Below, one piece after another: positions 7,710 through 16,017 of a DNA stretch of 64,000 nucleotides (positions are counted from its first letter, which is position 1; every line of letters begins with the position of its first letter). The position numbers and the translations under genes were made by a program. Source of the DNA: UBA4416 sp048498515 (lineage in GTDB: Bacteria; Bacteroidota; Bacteroidia; B-17B0; Aurantibacillaceae); the NCBI GenBank assembly GCA_048498515.1, contig JBEHXV010000025.1, positions 3,677 through 67,676 of the forward strand, read 5' to 3'. The notes below the pieces were generated by a model, which saw only the letters and a program-made list of their open reading frames with translations, had not been told where the DNA came from and made no database searches.

Positions 7710-8939
7710 TTAAAATTTGTATCCTATTGAAATGCCCGGTGCGCACACGTTTGTTTTAAAGGTGCCGCTCAGGTTTGTTTCTGTATTCGTGTCTTTTCGT
7801 TTAAGGTGTGTGAACAGGAACGACGCGTCGATGCTTAAATGCTTGCCTAAGTGGTAGCCAATGCCTGCGGTATAATTTACCCGGTTGGCATCCGGGGTTT
7901 CGGGAGTTACAAAACCGTTTTGCACCGGTGTTATTCCATAAGCAAGACCCAGGCGGGCGGCAAAGCTGGTGTTTATTTTATATTGTGCCCCGCCCCTGAA
8001 AGCAAAGGTATTCTTATACATTCTGGCCGATTTGGTATCGATCAGGGAAGCGGTATTGTTCTCATAATCAAACGACAGGGTGTCGTAGGCTTTCCATCCC
8101 ACATAATTAATATCCAGCGCAAAGTCGAGTTTTGAGCTTGCTTTATAAGCTAAACCCAATGTTACCACACTTGGTAATGGCAGTTTGGAAGAAAACTTCC
8201 CATTGGGGAAATTTGTTGCCAATGACGAGGGCACGGTAAATTTGGCATCGCCGTCTTTTACTTTCATTTCAATTTTTGAACGGTAAGTCAGGCCAATGGA
8301 TAGTTTTTCGATAGGCTGAAAATAAATGCCGGCATTAAAACCATAGCCGCTCGCTTTGCCGTTTAGCTCAGCGTGGCCATAATTGCCATTGGCATCAATT
8401 ACCGGGATGTCTTTTTGCAGGTTCACCTTTCCGTTGGCATACACAAAACCTGCACCAATGCCTAGCTTATCAGTAATGCGGTAACTTACGGTTGGTTGAA
8501 AAAAAATGGCTCTTAACTCCAAACGGGTTAAGGCAAAACGGCCAGTCCATTTGTCTTCCCACTGTACAGTACTTCCAAAAGGGGTATACACGGCCAGTCC
8601 AAGTTTTAATTTAGAGCTGTCTTTTAGTTCAAACAAACCGTAAGCGGCAAATGGTGTGCTTACCGGAGAATTGGTTCGGGATACGGTATTGGTGTTGGCA
8701 TCTAAAAAAGCGCCACGGGCAAAAGTTGGTGTTACGCCGGCAATAACGGAGTTGCCATTTACCATGCTTGCACCACCGGGATTAAAAAATAATGAAGCCG
8801 CATCCTGCATCAAAGCGGTACCCGCGCCACCCATTCCTTGCTGCACCTGCCCCTGTAAATTAACCTGGAAGCCCTGTGAATTGCCAATTAATGGCAACAG
8901 AAAACATAAAATAAAAAAGCGTTTGTAGAAGTATATCAT
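7710..8939 (-). CDS. OmpP1/FadL/TodX family outer-membrane transporter
   Basis: Outer-membrane beta-barrel channel for hydrophobic compounds such as fatty acids or aromatics; 409 aa from the ATG at 8939. The frame extends ten codons further, but the later ATG gives a proper signal peptide (FFILCFLLPLIGNSQ). The N-terminal FadL signature is visible as QVNLQGQVQQGMGGAG followed by DAASLFFNPGG, the hatch/plug region. The protein ends in SIGYKF with a terminal Phe, typical of barrels. It leads a group with an SGNH-like lipoprotein and a secreted esterase, which suggests uptake of lipid- or ester-derived hydrophobic products; the substrate is inference. Confidence 0.9.
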   Translation of the reverse strand: MIYFYKRFFILCFLLPLIGNSQGFQVNLQGQVQQGMGGAGTALMQDAASLFFNPGGASMVNGNSVIAGVTPTFARGAFLDANTNTVSRTNSPVSTPFAAYGLFELKDSSKLKLGLAVYTPFGSTVQWEDKWTGRFALTRLELRAIFFQPTVSYRITDKLGIGAGFVYANGKVNLQKDIPVIDANGNYGHAELNGKASGYGFNAGIYFQPIEKLSIGLTYRSKIEMKVKDGDAKFTVPSSLATNFPNGKFSSKLPLPSVVTLGLAYKASSKLDFALDINYVGWKAYDTLSFDYENNTASLIDTKSARMYKNTFAFRGGAQYKINTSFAARLGLAYGITPVQNGFVTPETPDANRVNYTAGIGYHLGKHLSIDASFLFTHLKRKDTNTETNLSGTFKTNVCAPGISIGYKF

Positions 8940-9051
8940 ATGTAAATGCGGGTAGGTTTTGGTTTGCAATTAATAAAAATAACAAACAAAACTTAAAATA
9001 CAAATAATATTAACATAACACGTGTGACCTAGGAAATCAGATAGAACAGGT

Positions 9052-9158
9052 AGAGACAAAAGGGACAAAAGAGATGGAAGGGACAGAAGAGACAAGAATT
9101 GTCTTTTAAGTCCCTTTCGTCCCCTAAGTCTTTTAAGTCTCTTTAGTCTCTCCTTTCC
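9052..9158. repeat. 9-nt-periodic inverted tandem array
   Basis: The left half is purine-rich in 9-nt steps (GAGACAAAA, GGGACAAAA, GAGATGGAA, GGGACAGAA, GAGACAAGA). The right half is its pyrimidine-rich mirror, reading on the minus strand as AAAGAGACT, TAAAAGACT, TAGGGGACG, AAAGGGACT, TAAAAGACA. Together they can fold into a long imperfect hairpin. The tract runs into the last codons of mce. A 64-codon minus-strand frame here (8970-9164) is a by-product of the repeat and not a gene. Confidence 0.7.
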
Positions 9159-9550
9159 TGGCACAATTCCACCAAAACACCATTGGTGCTTTTAGGGTGT
9201 AAAAAGAAAATGAGCTTATTATCGGCACCCTGTTTTGGTTCCTTGTTCAGTACTTCAAAACCTTCGGTTTTCAGGCGTTCCATTTCGGTGTAAATATCGT
9301 CTACCTCATAGGCAATATGATGAATGCCTTCGCCTTTTTTTTCAATGAATTTGGCAATAGCACTATCGGCATTGGTGGCTTCCAGCAACTCAATTTTGGT
9401 TTCGCCCAGCATAAAAAAAGAAGTACTCACGCCTTCGCTTTCCACTCCTTCTACCTTATAATGGTCTTTTCCGAAGAGTTTTTTAAACAATTCGTTGGAA
9501 TTATTAAGGCTTTTGACGGCAATTCCTATATGTTCGATTTTTTTAATCAT
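9143..9550 (-). CDS. mce: Methylmalonyl-CoA epimerase
   Basis: 135-aa vicinal-oxygen-chelate (glyoxalase-fold) enzyme that interconverts (R)- and (S)-methylmalonyl-CoA in propionate metabolism. The family pattern is clear: KIEHIGIAVKSL at the N-terminus with the metal-binding His7, IELLEAT, then GEGIHHIAYEVDD and a C-terminal LVELCQ. The final residues (QERRD) are encoded inside the 9-nt repeat tract, so the repeat has grown into the 3' end. It is divergent from tatA, with promoter elements for both in the roughly 90-bp gap. Confidence 0.95.
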   Translation of the reverse strand: MIKKIEHIGIAVKSLNNSNELFKKLFGKDHYKVEGVESEGVSTSFFMLGETKIELLEATNADSAIAKFIEKKGEGIHHIAYEVDDIYTEMERLKTEGFEVLNKEPKQGADNKLIFFLHPKSTNGVLVELCQERRD

Positions 9551-9564
9551 GGCGCTATTTTTCT

Positions 9565-9572
9565 CAAAAATA
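9565..9572 (-). promoter_or_regulatory. Putative -7 element of the mce promoter
   Basis: Minus strand TATTTTTG, matching TAnnTTTG, 14 nt before the mce ATG at 9550. Confidence 0.45.
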
Positions 9573-9587
9573 ACGGATTTTTGTCAA

Positions 9588-9619
9588 TTTGCTTAAAAAC
9601 GAATAAATGCCTATATTTG
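9588..9619 (+). promoter_or_regulatory. Putative Bacteroidota-type promoter of tatA
   Basis: TTTG at 9588-9591 and TATATTTG at 9612-9619, separated by 20 nt, match the -33 TTTG / -7 TAnnTTTG pattern. The ATG follows 18 nt later at 9638. This is the most complete promoter seen in the window. Confidence 0.65.
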
Positions 9620-9637
9620 TAGCCTAAATTTATAACA

Positions 9638-9826
9638 ATGACACAAGCATTAATCTTAGGTATGTTAGGGGCACAGGAAATTATTGTTATCCTCCTGATC
9701 GTTTTATTATTATTCGGGGGCAAAAAAATTCCTGAATTAATGAAAGGTTTAGGAAAAGGGATGAAAGAGTTTAAAGATGCCAAAGACGGAACTTCTGAAT
9801 CGACTGACGGAGACAACAAAAAGTAA
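9638..9826 (+). CDS. tatA: Sec-independent translocase subunit TatA/E
   Basis: 62-aa component of the twin-arginine translocation pore, which exports folded proteins. It has one membrane helix at about residues 13-27 (EIIVILLIVLLLFG), the hinge FGGKKIPEL, then an amphipathic helix (MKGLGKGMKEFKDA) and a short polar tail. This is the canonical TatA layout. It is the first gene of a plus-strand run with gatA, but tatC and tatB are not in the window. Confidence 0.95.
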   Translation: MTQALILGMLGAQEIIVILLIVLLLFGGKKIPELMKGLGKGMKEFKDAKDGTSESTDGDNKK

Positions 9827-9895
9827 TCTTATTGATAGTTCATTTATAAAGCGTCTTTCGGTTGATTGACGCTTTTATTATTTAATATACAGACT

Positions 9896-11308
9896 GTGTA
9901 CACATTTACAACTATTACTAATCTCAGGGCTGACCTCTCAGCAGGGAAAACCACATGCGTTCAGTTGGTTGAAGAAACCATTAAAGCCATTGATGAAAAA
10001 AAACAACTCAACGCTTTTTTGGAAGTGTTTGCTGAAACCGCATTGGCACAAGCTAAGAAGGTGGATGAAAAGATCAGGGTAAAATCTGCCGGCAAGCTGG
10101 CCGGTGTTATTATTGGTTTAAAAGATAATATCTGCTACAAAGGCCACAAGGTGTCGGCCTCGTCAAAAATACTCGAAGGTTTTGAATCGCTTTATTCTTC
10201 AACGGTGGTTGAACGCTTGTTGGCCGAGGATGCTATTATTATTGGCCGCATGAATTGTGATGAATTTGCGATGGGAAGCAGTAACGAAAACTCCGCTTTT
10301 GGTAAAGTATTAAATCCTTTAAACGAAAAAACAGTTCCAGGTGGTTCATCCGGTGGTTCGGCCGCGGCTGTTGCTGCCGGCTTATGCCATGTTACACTGG
10401 GTTCCGATACGGGTGGTTCCATCCGTCAACCGGCTTCCTTTACAGGAACGGTTGGGTTTAAGCCAACTTACGGAAGGGTTTCACGCTGGGGTTTAATAGC
10501 TTATGCTTCTTCCTTCGATCAAATAGGGCCCATCACCAAATCGGTAGATGACGCAGCGTTGTTGCTTGAGGTTATGGCGGGCAAAGACGAGTACGATACA
10601 ACCGCTTCGCAAAAAGAAGTAGGGAATTACGTTGCGGCACTGAACGAAAAAAAGAACTATAAAATTGCTTACCTGAAAGAATGTGTCGAATCTGAAGGAT
10701 TGGATCCTGAAGTGAAAAAACAGACTTTGGCGGCCCTGGATAAATTAAAAACTTCGGGTCATATGGTAGAAGGCGTTGATTTTCCTTACCTGGATTTTTT
10801 GGTGCCGACTTACTATGTATTAACTACCGCTGAAGCTTCCTCAAACCTGTCGCGTTTTGATGGAGTGCATTTTGGTTATAGGAGTCCTAACGCTACCGAC
10901 CTGGAAAGCACCTATAAAAAAACACGCAGCGAAGGTTTTGGAAAGGAAGTGAAACGCCGCATTATGCTGGGTACTTTTGTGTTGAGCGCCGGATATTATG
11001 ACGCCTATTACAGCAAAGCGCAAAAAGTAAGAAATAAGATCCGCCAGAAAACACGCGACATTTTATCTCAATACGATTTTATTGTCACCCCATCTACTCC
11101 CGGGACAGCCTTTGAATTTGGAAAGAACAGCGCCGACCCGATTAAAATGTACCTGGAAGATATTTTTACCGTACAGGCCAATATAGCTGGCTGCCCTGCT
11201 ATTTCGGTTCCTAACGGTACGCATAGTAATGGCCTGCCAATAGGTTTGCAAATTATGGGACGTGATTTTGAGGAAGGAAATTTATTGAACTTAGCAAAAC
11301 AGATTTAA
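9896..11308 (+). CDS. gatA: Aspartyl/glutamyl-tRNA amidotransferase subunit A
   Basis: Glutaminase/amidase subunit of GatCAB, which releases ammonia from glutamine to amidate mischarged Glu-tRNA(Gln) or Asp-tRNA(Asn). The amidase-signature Ser-cisSer-Lys triad is present: K76 in GLKDNI, the Ser of GGSSGGSAAAV, and GSDTGGSIRQPASF. 470 aa from a GTG at 9896 (VYTFTTITNLR), which matches the usual family N-terminus. An upstream alternative at 9866 adds ten unlikely residues. The gatB and gatC partners are not in the window. Confidence 0.95.
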   Translation: MYTFTTITNLRADLSAGKTTCVQLVEETIKAIDEKKQLNAFLEVFAETALAQAKKVDEKIRVKSAGKLAGVIIGLKDNICYKGHKVSASSKILEGFESLYSSTVVERLLAEDAIIIGRMNCDEFAMGSSNENSAFGKVLNPLNEKTVPGGSSGGSAAAVAAGLCHVTLGSDTGGSIRQPASFTGTVGFKPTYGRVSRWGLIAYASSFDQIGPITKSVDDAALLLEVMAGKDEYDTTASQKEVGNYVAALNEKKNYKIAYLKECVESEGLDPEVKKQTLAALDKLKTSGHMVEGVDFPYLDFLVPTYYVLTTAEASSNLSRFDGVHFGYRSPNATDLESTYKKTRSEGFGKEVKRRIMLGTFVLSAGYYDAYYSKAQKVRNKIRQKTRDILSQYDFIVTPSTPGTAFEFGKNSADPIKMYLEDIFTVQANIAGCPAISVPNGTHSNGLPIGLQIMGRDFEEGNLLNLAKQI

Positions 11309-11319
11309 GAACCGACAAC

Positions 11320-11356
11320 AGGGACTAATTGACTAAAGGGATCGAAGGGACTGAAT
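11320..11356. repeat. Short 9-nt-periodic tract
   Basis: Four 9-nt units, GGGACTAAT, TGACTAAAG, GGATCGAAG, GGACTGAAT, lie just after gatA. The unit resembles the GGGACAAAA-type array at 9052-9158, but only one orientation is present, so there is no strong hairpin. Confidence 0.5.
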
Positions 11357-11406
11357 GATATAAGGGTATAAACAACAAACCCGAAACTAAAAACAAGGAA
11401 CAACAA

Positions 11407-12501
11407 ATGCCAATAACAGTAGATAGCGTCATTGACGCGTTAAAATATGTAGATGATCCGGATCTTAAAAAAGACCTGGTAACTCTTGGAATGATTAAGG
11501 ATGTAGTAGTGGATGGAAAGAATGTGGCGTTCACCGTTGTACTCACCACACCGGCATGTCCTATGAAAGACATGATCCACAACGCCTGCATCAATGCCAT
11601 TAAACATTATGTAGATAAGGAAGCGGTAGTGAATGTGAATATGACTTCCAATGTAACCACTACCCGCGATAAAGATTTGGGTACACTTTCTAAAGTAAAG
11701 AACATCATTGCTGTAGCTTCAGGAAAAGGTGGTGTAGGAAAATCAACCGTATCGGCAAACCTGGCTGTGGCCCTGGCCAAGCAAGGAGCCGCTGTTGGTT
11801 TAGTAGATGCTGATATTTATGGCCCGTCGCAAACCATTATGTTTGATGTGCAGAACGATATGCCCGGAAAATCGGAATACGAAGGCAAACCAAAAATGAA
11901 ACCGGTTGAGAGTTATGGTGTAAAATTAAACTCTGTTGGTTTTTTAGCTGGTCCCGACCAGGTGATTGCCCTGCGCGGACCAATGGCTTCAAAAGCGTTG
12001 ACCCAATTATTTACCGATACCAACTGGGGCGAATTGGATTATTTAATTGTTGACCTGCCTCCGGGAACCGGCGACATTCAAATTACCTTATGCAGCACGG
12101 TTCCCATTACAGGCGCGGTGATTGTGAGTACACCGCAACAGGTTGCCCTGGCTGATGCGCGAAAAGGAATTGCATTGTTTAAATTACCTGCTATCAATGT
12201 GCCTGTGTTGGGAATCGTTGAGAACATGGCTTATTTTACGCCGGAAGAATTGCCCGACAATAAATATTTTATTTTTGGAAGGGATGGCGCTAAGAACCTG
12301 GCAACTGAATTGAACTTGCCACTTTTAGGACAAATTCCTTTGGTACAAAGCATTCGTGAAGCCGGCGATGCAGGCCGCCCTGCCATTTTGCAGGAAACCA
12401 CACCGCAAGCACTGGCTTTCAGGGAAATGGCTCAGAATGTGGCGCAACAGGTAGCGATATTAAATGCTGCTAAACTAAAAGAACAGCCTGCTTCTGTTTA
12501 G
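11407..12501 (+). CDS. Mrp/ApbC-family Fe-S cluster carrier ATPase
   Basis: 364-aa P-loop ATPase that binds and transfers iron-sulfur clusters in the cytosol. The N-terminal MIP18/DUF59 domain covers about residues 5-80 and contains the TTPACP motif. It is followed by the deviant Walker A GKGGVGKS at 107-114, DADIYGPSQ and DYLIVDLPPGTGD. The CxxC pair usual near the C-terminal third of many Mrp proteins is absent: the segment after NMAYF reads TPEELPDNKYFIFG. This CxxC-less form appears to be common in Bacteroidota. A 98-bp purine-rich spacer separates it from gatA. Confidence 0.92.
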   Translation: MPITVDSVIDALKYVDDPDLKKDLVTLGMIKDVVVDGKNVAFTVVLTTPACPMKDMIHNACINAIKHYVDKEAVVNVNMTSNVTTTRDKDLGTLSKVKNIIAVASGKGGVGKSTVSANLAVALAKQGAAVGLVDADIYGPSQTIMFDVQNDMPGKSEYEGKPKMKPVESYGVKLNSVGFLAGPDQVIALRGPMASKALTQLFTDTNWGELDYLIVDLPPGTGDIQITLCSTVPITGAVIVSTPQQVALADARKGIALFKLPAINVPVLGIVENMAYFTPEELPDNKYFIFGRDGAKNLATELNLPLLGQIPLVQSIREAGDAGRPAILQETTPQALAFREMAQNVAQQVAILNAAKLKEQPASV

Positions 12502-12585
12502 TCCGGAATATGTGCTTAAAATGTCTTTATCGGTAGGTCAATGATCTGCCTTAATAATTAGATTGGCGCAAATTTATCTGATCCT

Positions 12586-14160
12586 ATGAAACAATTCTTC
12601 TCGTTCATTTTTTTGATTTTCTCATTATATGCTACGTCTCAGGTTAAATCTGAATTTGGACCGGAAAGTGTTCCGGCAAAAGATCAGATCTTGAATGAAG
12701 TATTAGGTGGGAATGAAAGTTATATCTATGTTCATAAAACAAATTCAGAAGAAAAAGAGATAATACATTACATCCAAAAAGTTGATAGGAAAACATTATT
12801 GCCAGTTGAGTCTAAGGAAATAATTCTGGAAGAAAATGATTATAAAATGGAAGTAAATAAACTTGCATATTATGATGACGAATTAGTTGCTTTTGTTACA
12901 AAAAGGTTTAAGCGAACTAAAACATTTATCCTGACAACAGTAACCTATGATTTAAATACGTTGACTAAAATAAAAGAAACTCAATTGGAAACATTTAATG
13001 AAAAACCAATCATTGAGGTTAAAGCTAGCCCCGATCAATCAAAAGTTGTAATTAAACGTTATGCTCAAACTACAGATTTTTTAGTTTATGATATGGTAAA
13101 AGGCTCAAAAATCTGGGAAGGAACCAGTAACCAAACTTTAAACAGTAGTGATCCTATTTATAGAAAGGCTAATGTATTCTACGATGCAACGAAAAACGCC
13201 GACTGCTTTGAAACGGACAATGATGGAAATATTCATTATGCATTTTCAAAAACTAACACGGGTAACCAGTCAGTAGAAGATCTGCATTATACTTTCATAA
13301 GTATAAACAACAGCCAACTCAAAGATCATTTAATTAACGCCGATTATCTTTTTAATTTTTATGATCCTGTCCTGTCTTTCTCAGGGAATAAAAAAGTTTT
13401 AGTGTCCTGTATTTTTGCAGAATACGATCCTAACAAAACAAGTGGAAAACATGCAGGATTTTTAAATTGCACCATTGATAATGGTAGTTTTTTAGTCCTT
13501 TCCAAAAAATTTACTGATTTTTCTCAACTTAATTCTAGCGGAGACCAGGTAAATAATCCTAAAAAGTTAAGTAGATCAATGCAAATTGATGAATCGCATT
13601 CTTATGGAAATGCTACTGTTCTTATTGGACATAAGGAAAGGAATATTGCAGTAAACCAATATAATTCATCCTCGTCGGCTCTCGATTATACTATTGCGTT
13701 TCATTTTGATTTTTTTGTTGTAAAGGTAAACCAAAACTCGGAAATAGAATTTTTTAAACAATTACCCTTTAGATCGAGAATAAACCATGGAGTAGGGCCA
13801 CCTCATTTACTTAAACAATATGTAGCTATGATAGATAATGATTATTTGTTTTTATTTCAAAATGAGCACCCTGAAACTACAAAAATTATAGACAATAATG
13901 ATAAGGAGTCGGAGTTGTTTGAAGTAACCGATGGAGCAAAGCATCTTGTTTGCAATAAGCTGAACTTAAAAGATGGGGTAAATAGCCGAAGCATTATAGA
14001 GATGCCTCCAAAAAATAAGTTTAATCCTATCCCTGAATTAAAATATCAACTAGGAAGGCCAAAAGGTTCGGTTATCTTTAATAAGTTAAACAAAACGCTT
14101 TATCTTCCAATTGGCTGGGGAGGTAGGATGGAAAGGATACTTAAAGTTAATTTAGAATGA
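12586..14160 (+). CDS. Secreted protein of unknown function
   Basis: 524 aa with a signal peptide (MKQFFSFIFLIFSLYATSQ) and no recognised domain. The body is rich in beta-strand-like segments, Lys, Asn and Asp, possibly a propeller-like repeat fold (phrases such as DQSKVVIKRYAQTTDFLVYD). There is no T9SS sorting domain, no lipobox and no membrane helix. The coding sequence is visibly more AT-rich than mrp upstream and gldM downstream (frequent AAA, ATA, TTT codons), which may indicate relaxed selection or later acquisition. A strong terminator follows directly. Confidence 0.8.
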   Translation: MKQFFSFIFLIFSLYATSQVKSEFGPESVPAKDQILNEVLGGNESYIYVHKTNSEEKEIIHYIQKVDRKTLLPVESKEIILEENDYKMEVNKLAYYDDELVAFVTKRFKRTKTFILTTVTYDLNTLTKIKETQLETFNEKPIIEVKASPDQSKVVIKRYAQTTDFLVYDMVKGSKIWEGTSNQTLNSSDPIYRKANVFYDATKNADCFETDNDGNIHYAFSKTNTGNQSVEDLHYTFISINNSQLKDHLINADYLFNFYDPVLSFSGNKKVLVSCIFAEYDPNKTSGKHAGFLNCTIDNGSFLVLSKKFTDFSQLNSSGDQVNNPKKLSRSMQIDESHSYGNATVLIGHKERNIAVNQYNSSSSALDYTIAFHFDFFVVKVNQNSEIEFFKQLPFRSRINHGVGPPHLLKQYVAMIDNDYLFLFQNEHPETTKIIDNNDKESELFEVTDGAKHLVCNKLNLKDGVNSRSIIEMPPKNKFNPIPELKYQLGRPKGSVIFNKLNKTLYLPIGWGGRMERILKVNLE

Positions 14161-14195
14161 AAAAGCTCCTCTCCGATCGGGGAGGAGCTTTTTTT
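14161..14195. terminator. Bidirectional rho-independent terminator
   Basis: A4, stem GCTCCTCTCC / GGGGAGGAGC with one wobble, GATC loop, T7. It separates the convergent unknown secreted gene and gldM. Confidence 0.9.
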
Positions 14196-14197
14196 GT

Positions 14198-15865
14198 TTA
14201 TGATTTTATTTTGAGTTTAGCCGAAGGAATTGAAATGATACTGCCATCTGGTTTCCTTACTTTAATATTGTCAATATAAGCTACCTGTCCCGGTCTCATG
14301 TTATCCAATGCTAGTTTGGCCTGGCTCGACAGGTTATTACCCTGGCAAGTTGCATTTCCACCGCCTTGCACCCAAACTTCAAAACTTGTCACTACAAAAT
14401 TAACAGGAAACATAAAACCTACTGATTCTGCTCCAACACCGCCTATCAGTTTTATTTCACTTTTGGTAAATTCCAAGTTGGAAGTTGCCAATTTGCCGCC
14501 TAATTTAAGGTAAGGAGGAGGAATGTCTTTAACCCTGAAAATTTTTGGAGGGCCTTGCTGCTGGTAAGCACCATTTACCTTTGCCGCAACAGATACGGTG
14601 CAGGTTCCCGCAGATTTTACAGTAATGACGTATTTGCCGGCTGCGGTTTGTGTAGCAATTGCTCCGCAGCCATTTACAGTTACTTTTAAATCGGCAGGCG
14701 AAAAGCCCGCGCAGGATGCTGTAACCGGGTTGTTGATGCCGCCCGCGTAAAATATGTTCATGTTATCGGCAGCCACAGCTGTAAAAGGAGGAGCAACCGT
14801 GTAAGCATAATCAAAAGGATAATACTCATCTTCGCCCCTTGGATTTTTGTAAACAATAACCCCATTCAGGTTCTTCTGTCCTGTAGCATTGGTCATGGTT
14901 TCGTATTTGCCCATGCCGTCCATAATGGATACGGAATTTCCGGGTACAGATAGTTTGTTGGTTACAGGGTCAACTGTAGCGCCAACTAATACTTTCATTC
15001 TTTCGGAAGTGAGTTCGGTGCTGGATGCACCCAAAACAATGTCCGCTTTAAAAGGTTGTCCGGCTAATACATAGGCCGATGGAGAAATAACCTTGGCCGA
15101 TAATTTATTGATTTTAAATACAAATTTGCTTGATGCCTCAGCAAACACATGTAAAAATTCGGATTCTACATTTTTCATGTCGGCCTGGATCTTATCCAGG
15201 TTCGTAATTACAGCCGCCATAGGCATATGGTAAAAATTCTCGAGCTCCCAGTTCAGTTTCACGCCATCGTTCACCACGTTCCGGTCAACGGGCTTAATGT
15301 TGGATAGTTTTTGTTTTAAGGTGCTAATGCTTTCCGCATCCAGTTTTGTCTTACTGTCTTTCTGCATATTATCCACTAAAGCGAGCAAATCCGTATGAAG
15401 CTTTGTGAGCTTTTCACGCAGATCTTTTGCCGAATATTTTGTGGCAATAGGGTTTGCCGCATCCGAGCCAATGAGTAAATGGGTTGGTTTATCGTAATCA
15501 TCCAGCCTGTCCATAAACCGCAACTGCGATGTATCTTTTTTATCAAGACCTTCTGTTTTTTGAACAACCAACAGTTTCATGCTGTCAATATAAGCATCCA
15601 CCACGCGAATGGCTTTTTGGGTTTCGATGGATTTAAGCAAATAGGGTTTGGCTTCGTAATTGCCATCATTGACGTAGGCTTCAAATGCCTTCTTTACGCG
15701 GGCATTGTTCTCATTCAGGATGTTCTTTGATTTTCCTATGCTTTCGTCAACCATAACGAAGCCTTGCAGGATTTGTTTGGAAACGTTTAGGGCCAGCAGA
15801 GCGGTGAGTACTAAGTACATCATCCCGATCATTTTTTGTCGTGGAGTTTCTTTGCCTGAGCTCAT
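14198..15865 (-). CDS. gldM: Gliding motility / type IX secretion protein GldM
   Basis: 555-aa inner-membrane protein of the T9SS motor, homologous to PorM. The short cytoplasmic start and N-terminal membrane helix (MIGMMYLVLTALLALNVSKQIL, about residues 12-33) are characteristic. They are followed by a helical periplasmic region and several beta domains with the family end segment (FEVWVQGGG...RPGQVAYIDNIKV). GldM pairs with GldL to convert proton flow into motion that powers secretion. Unusually there is no gldL upstream (a divergent aspartate kinase) and no gldN downstream (a terminator and a convergent gene), so this copy is monocistronic. Confidence 0.93.
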   Translation of the reverse strand: MSSGKETPRQKMIGMMYLVLTALLALNVSKQILQGFVMVDESIGKSKNILNENNARVKKAFEAYVNDGNYEAKPYLLKSIETQKAIRVVDAYIDSMKLLVVQKTEGLDKKDTSQLRFMDRLDDYDKPTHLLIGSDAANPIATKYSAKDLREKLTKLHTDLLALVDNMQKDSKTKLDAESISTLKQKLSNIKPVDRNVVNDGVKLNWELENFYHMPMAAVITNLDKIQADMKNVESEFLHVFAEASSKFVFKINKLSAKVISPSAYVLAGQPFKADIVLGASSTELTSERMKVLVGATVDPVTNKLSVPGNSVSIMDGMGKYETMTNATGQKNLNGVIVYKNPRGEDEYYPFDYAYTVAPPFTAVAADNMNIFYAGGINNPVTASCAGFSPADLKVTVNGCGAIATQTAAGKYVITVKSAGTCTVSVAAKVNGAYQQQGPPKIFRVKDIPPPYLKLGGKLATSNLEFTKSEIKLIGGVGAESVGFMFPVNFVVTSFEVWVQGGGNATCQGNNLSSQAKLALDNMRPGQVAYIDNIKVRKPDGSIISIPSAKLKIKS

Positions 15866-15994
15866 AAGTAGTAAATTTTAGTGAATAGTGTTTAGTTAGT
15901 TTGGTTGCCTTTATAATGAGCGTTTAAAAAAATAGTAACAGCAGGTGTGTAAATATTTATTTTTGGTCGCCTTTATTTATGTAAAATAGAGGCT

Positions 15995-16002
15995 TATCTT
16001 TG
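15995..16002 (+). promoter_or_regulatory. Putative -7 element (TATCTTTG)
   Basis: Exact TAnnTTTG match, 15 nt before the ATG at 16018 of the aspartate kinase gene. No properly spaced -33 TTG found. Confidence 0.45.
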
Positions 16003-16017
16003 TTTAAATAATTGGTT

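Noticed and set aside
8970..9164. Minus-strand 64-aa frame downstream of mce
   Set aside because: Its leucine/serine and lysine/arginine repeats are a direct reading of the 9-nt repeat array; no start context and no family resemblance.
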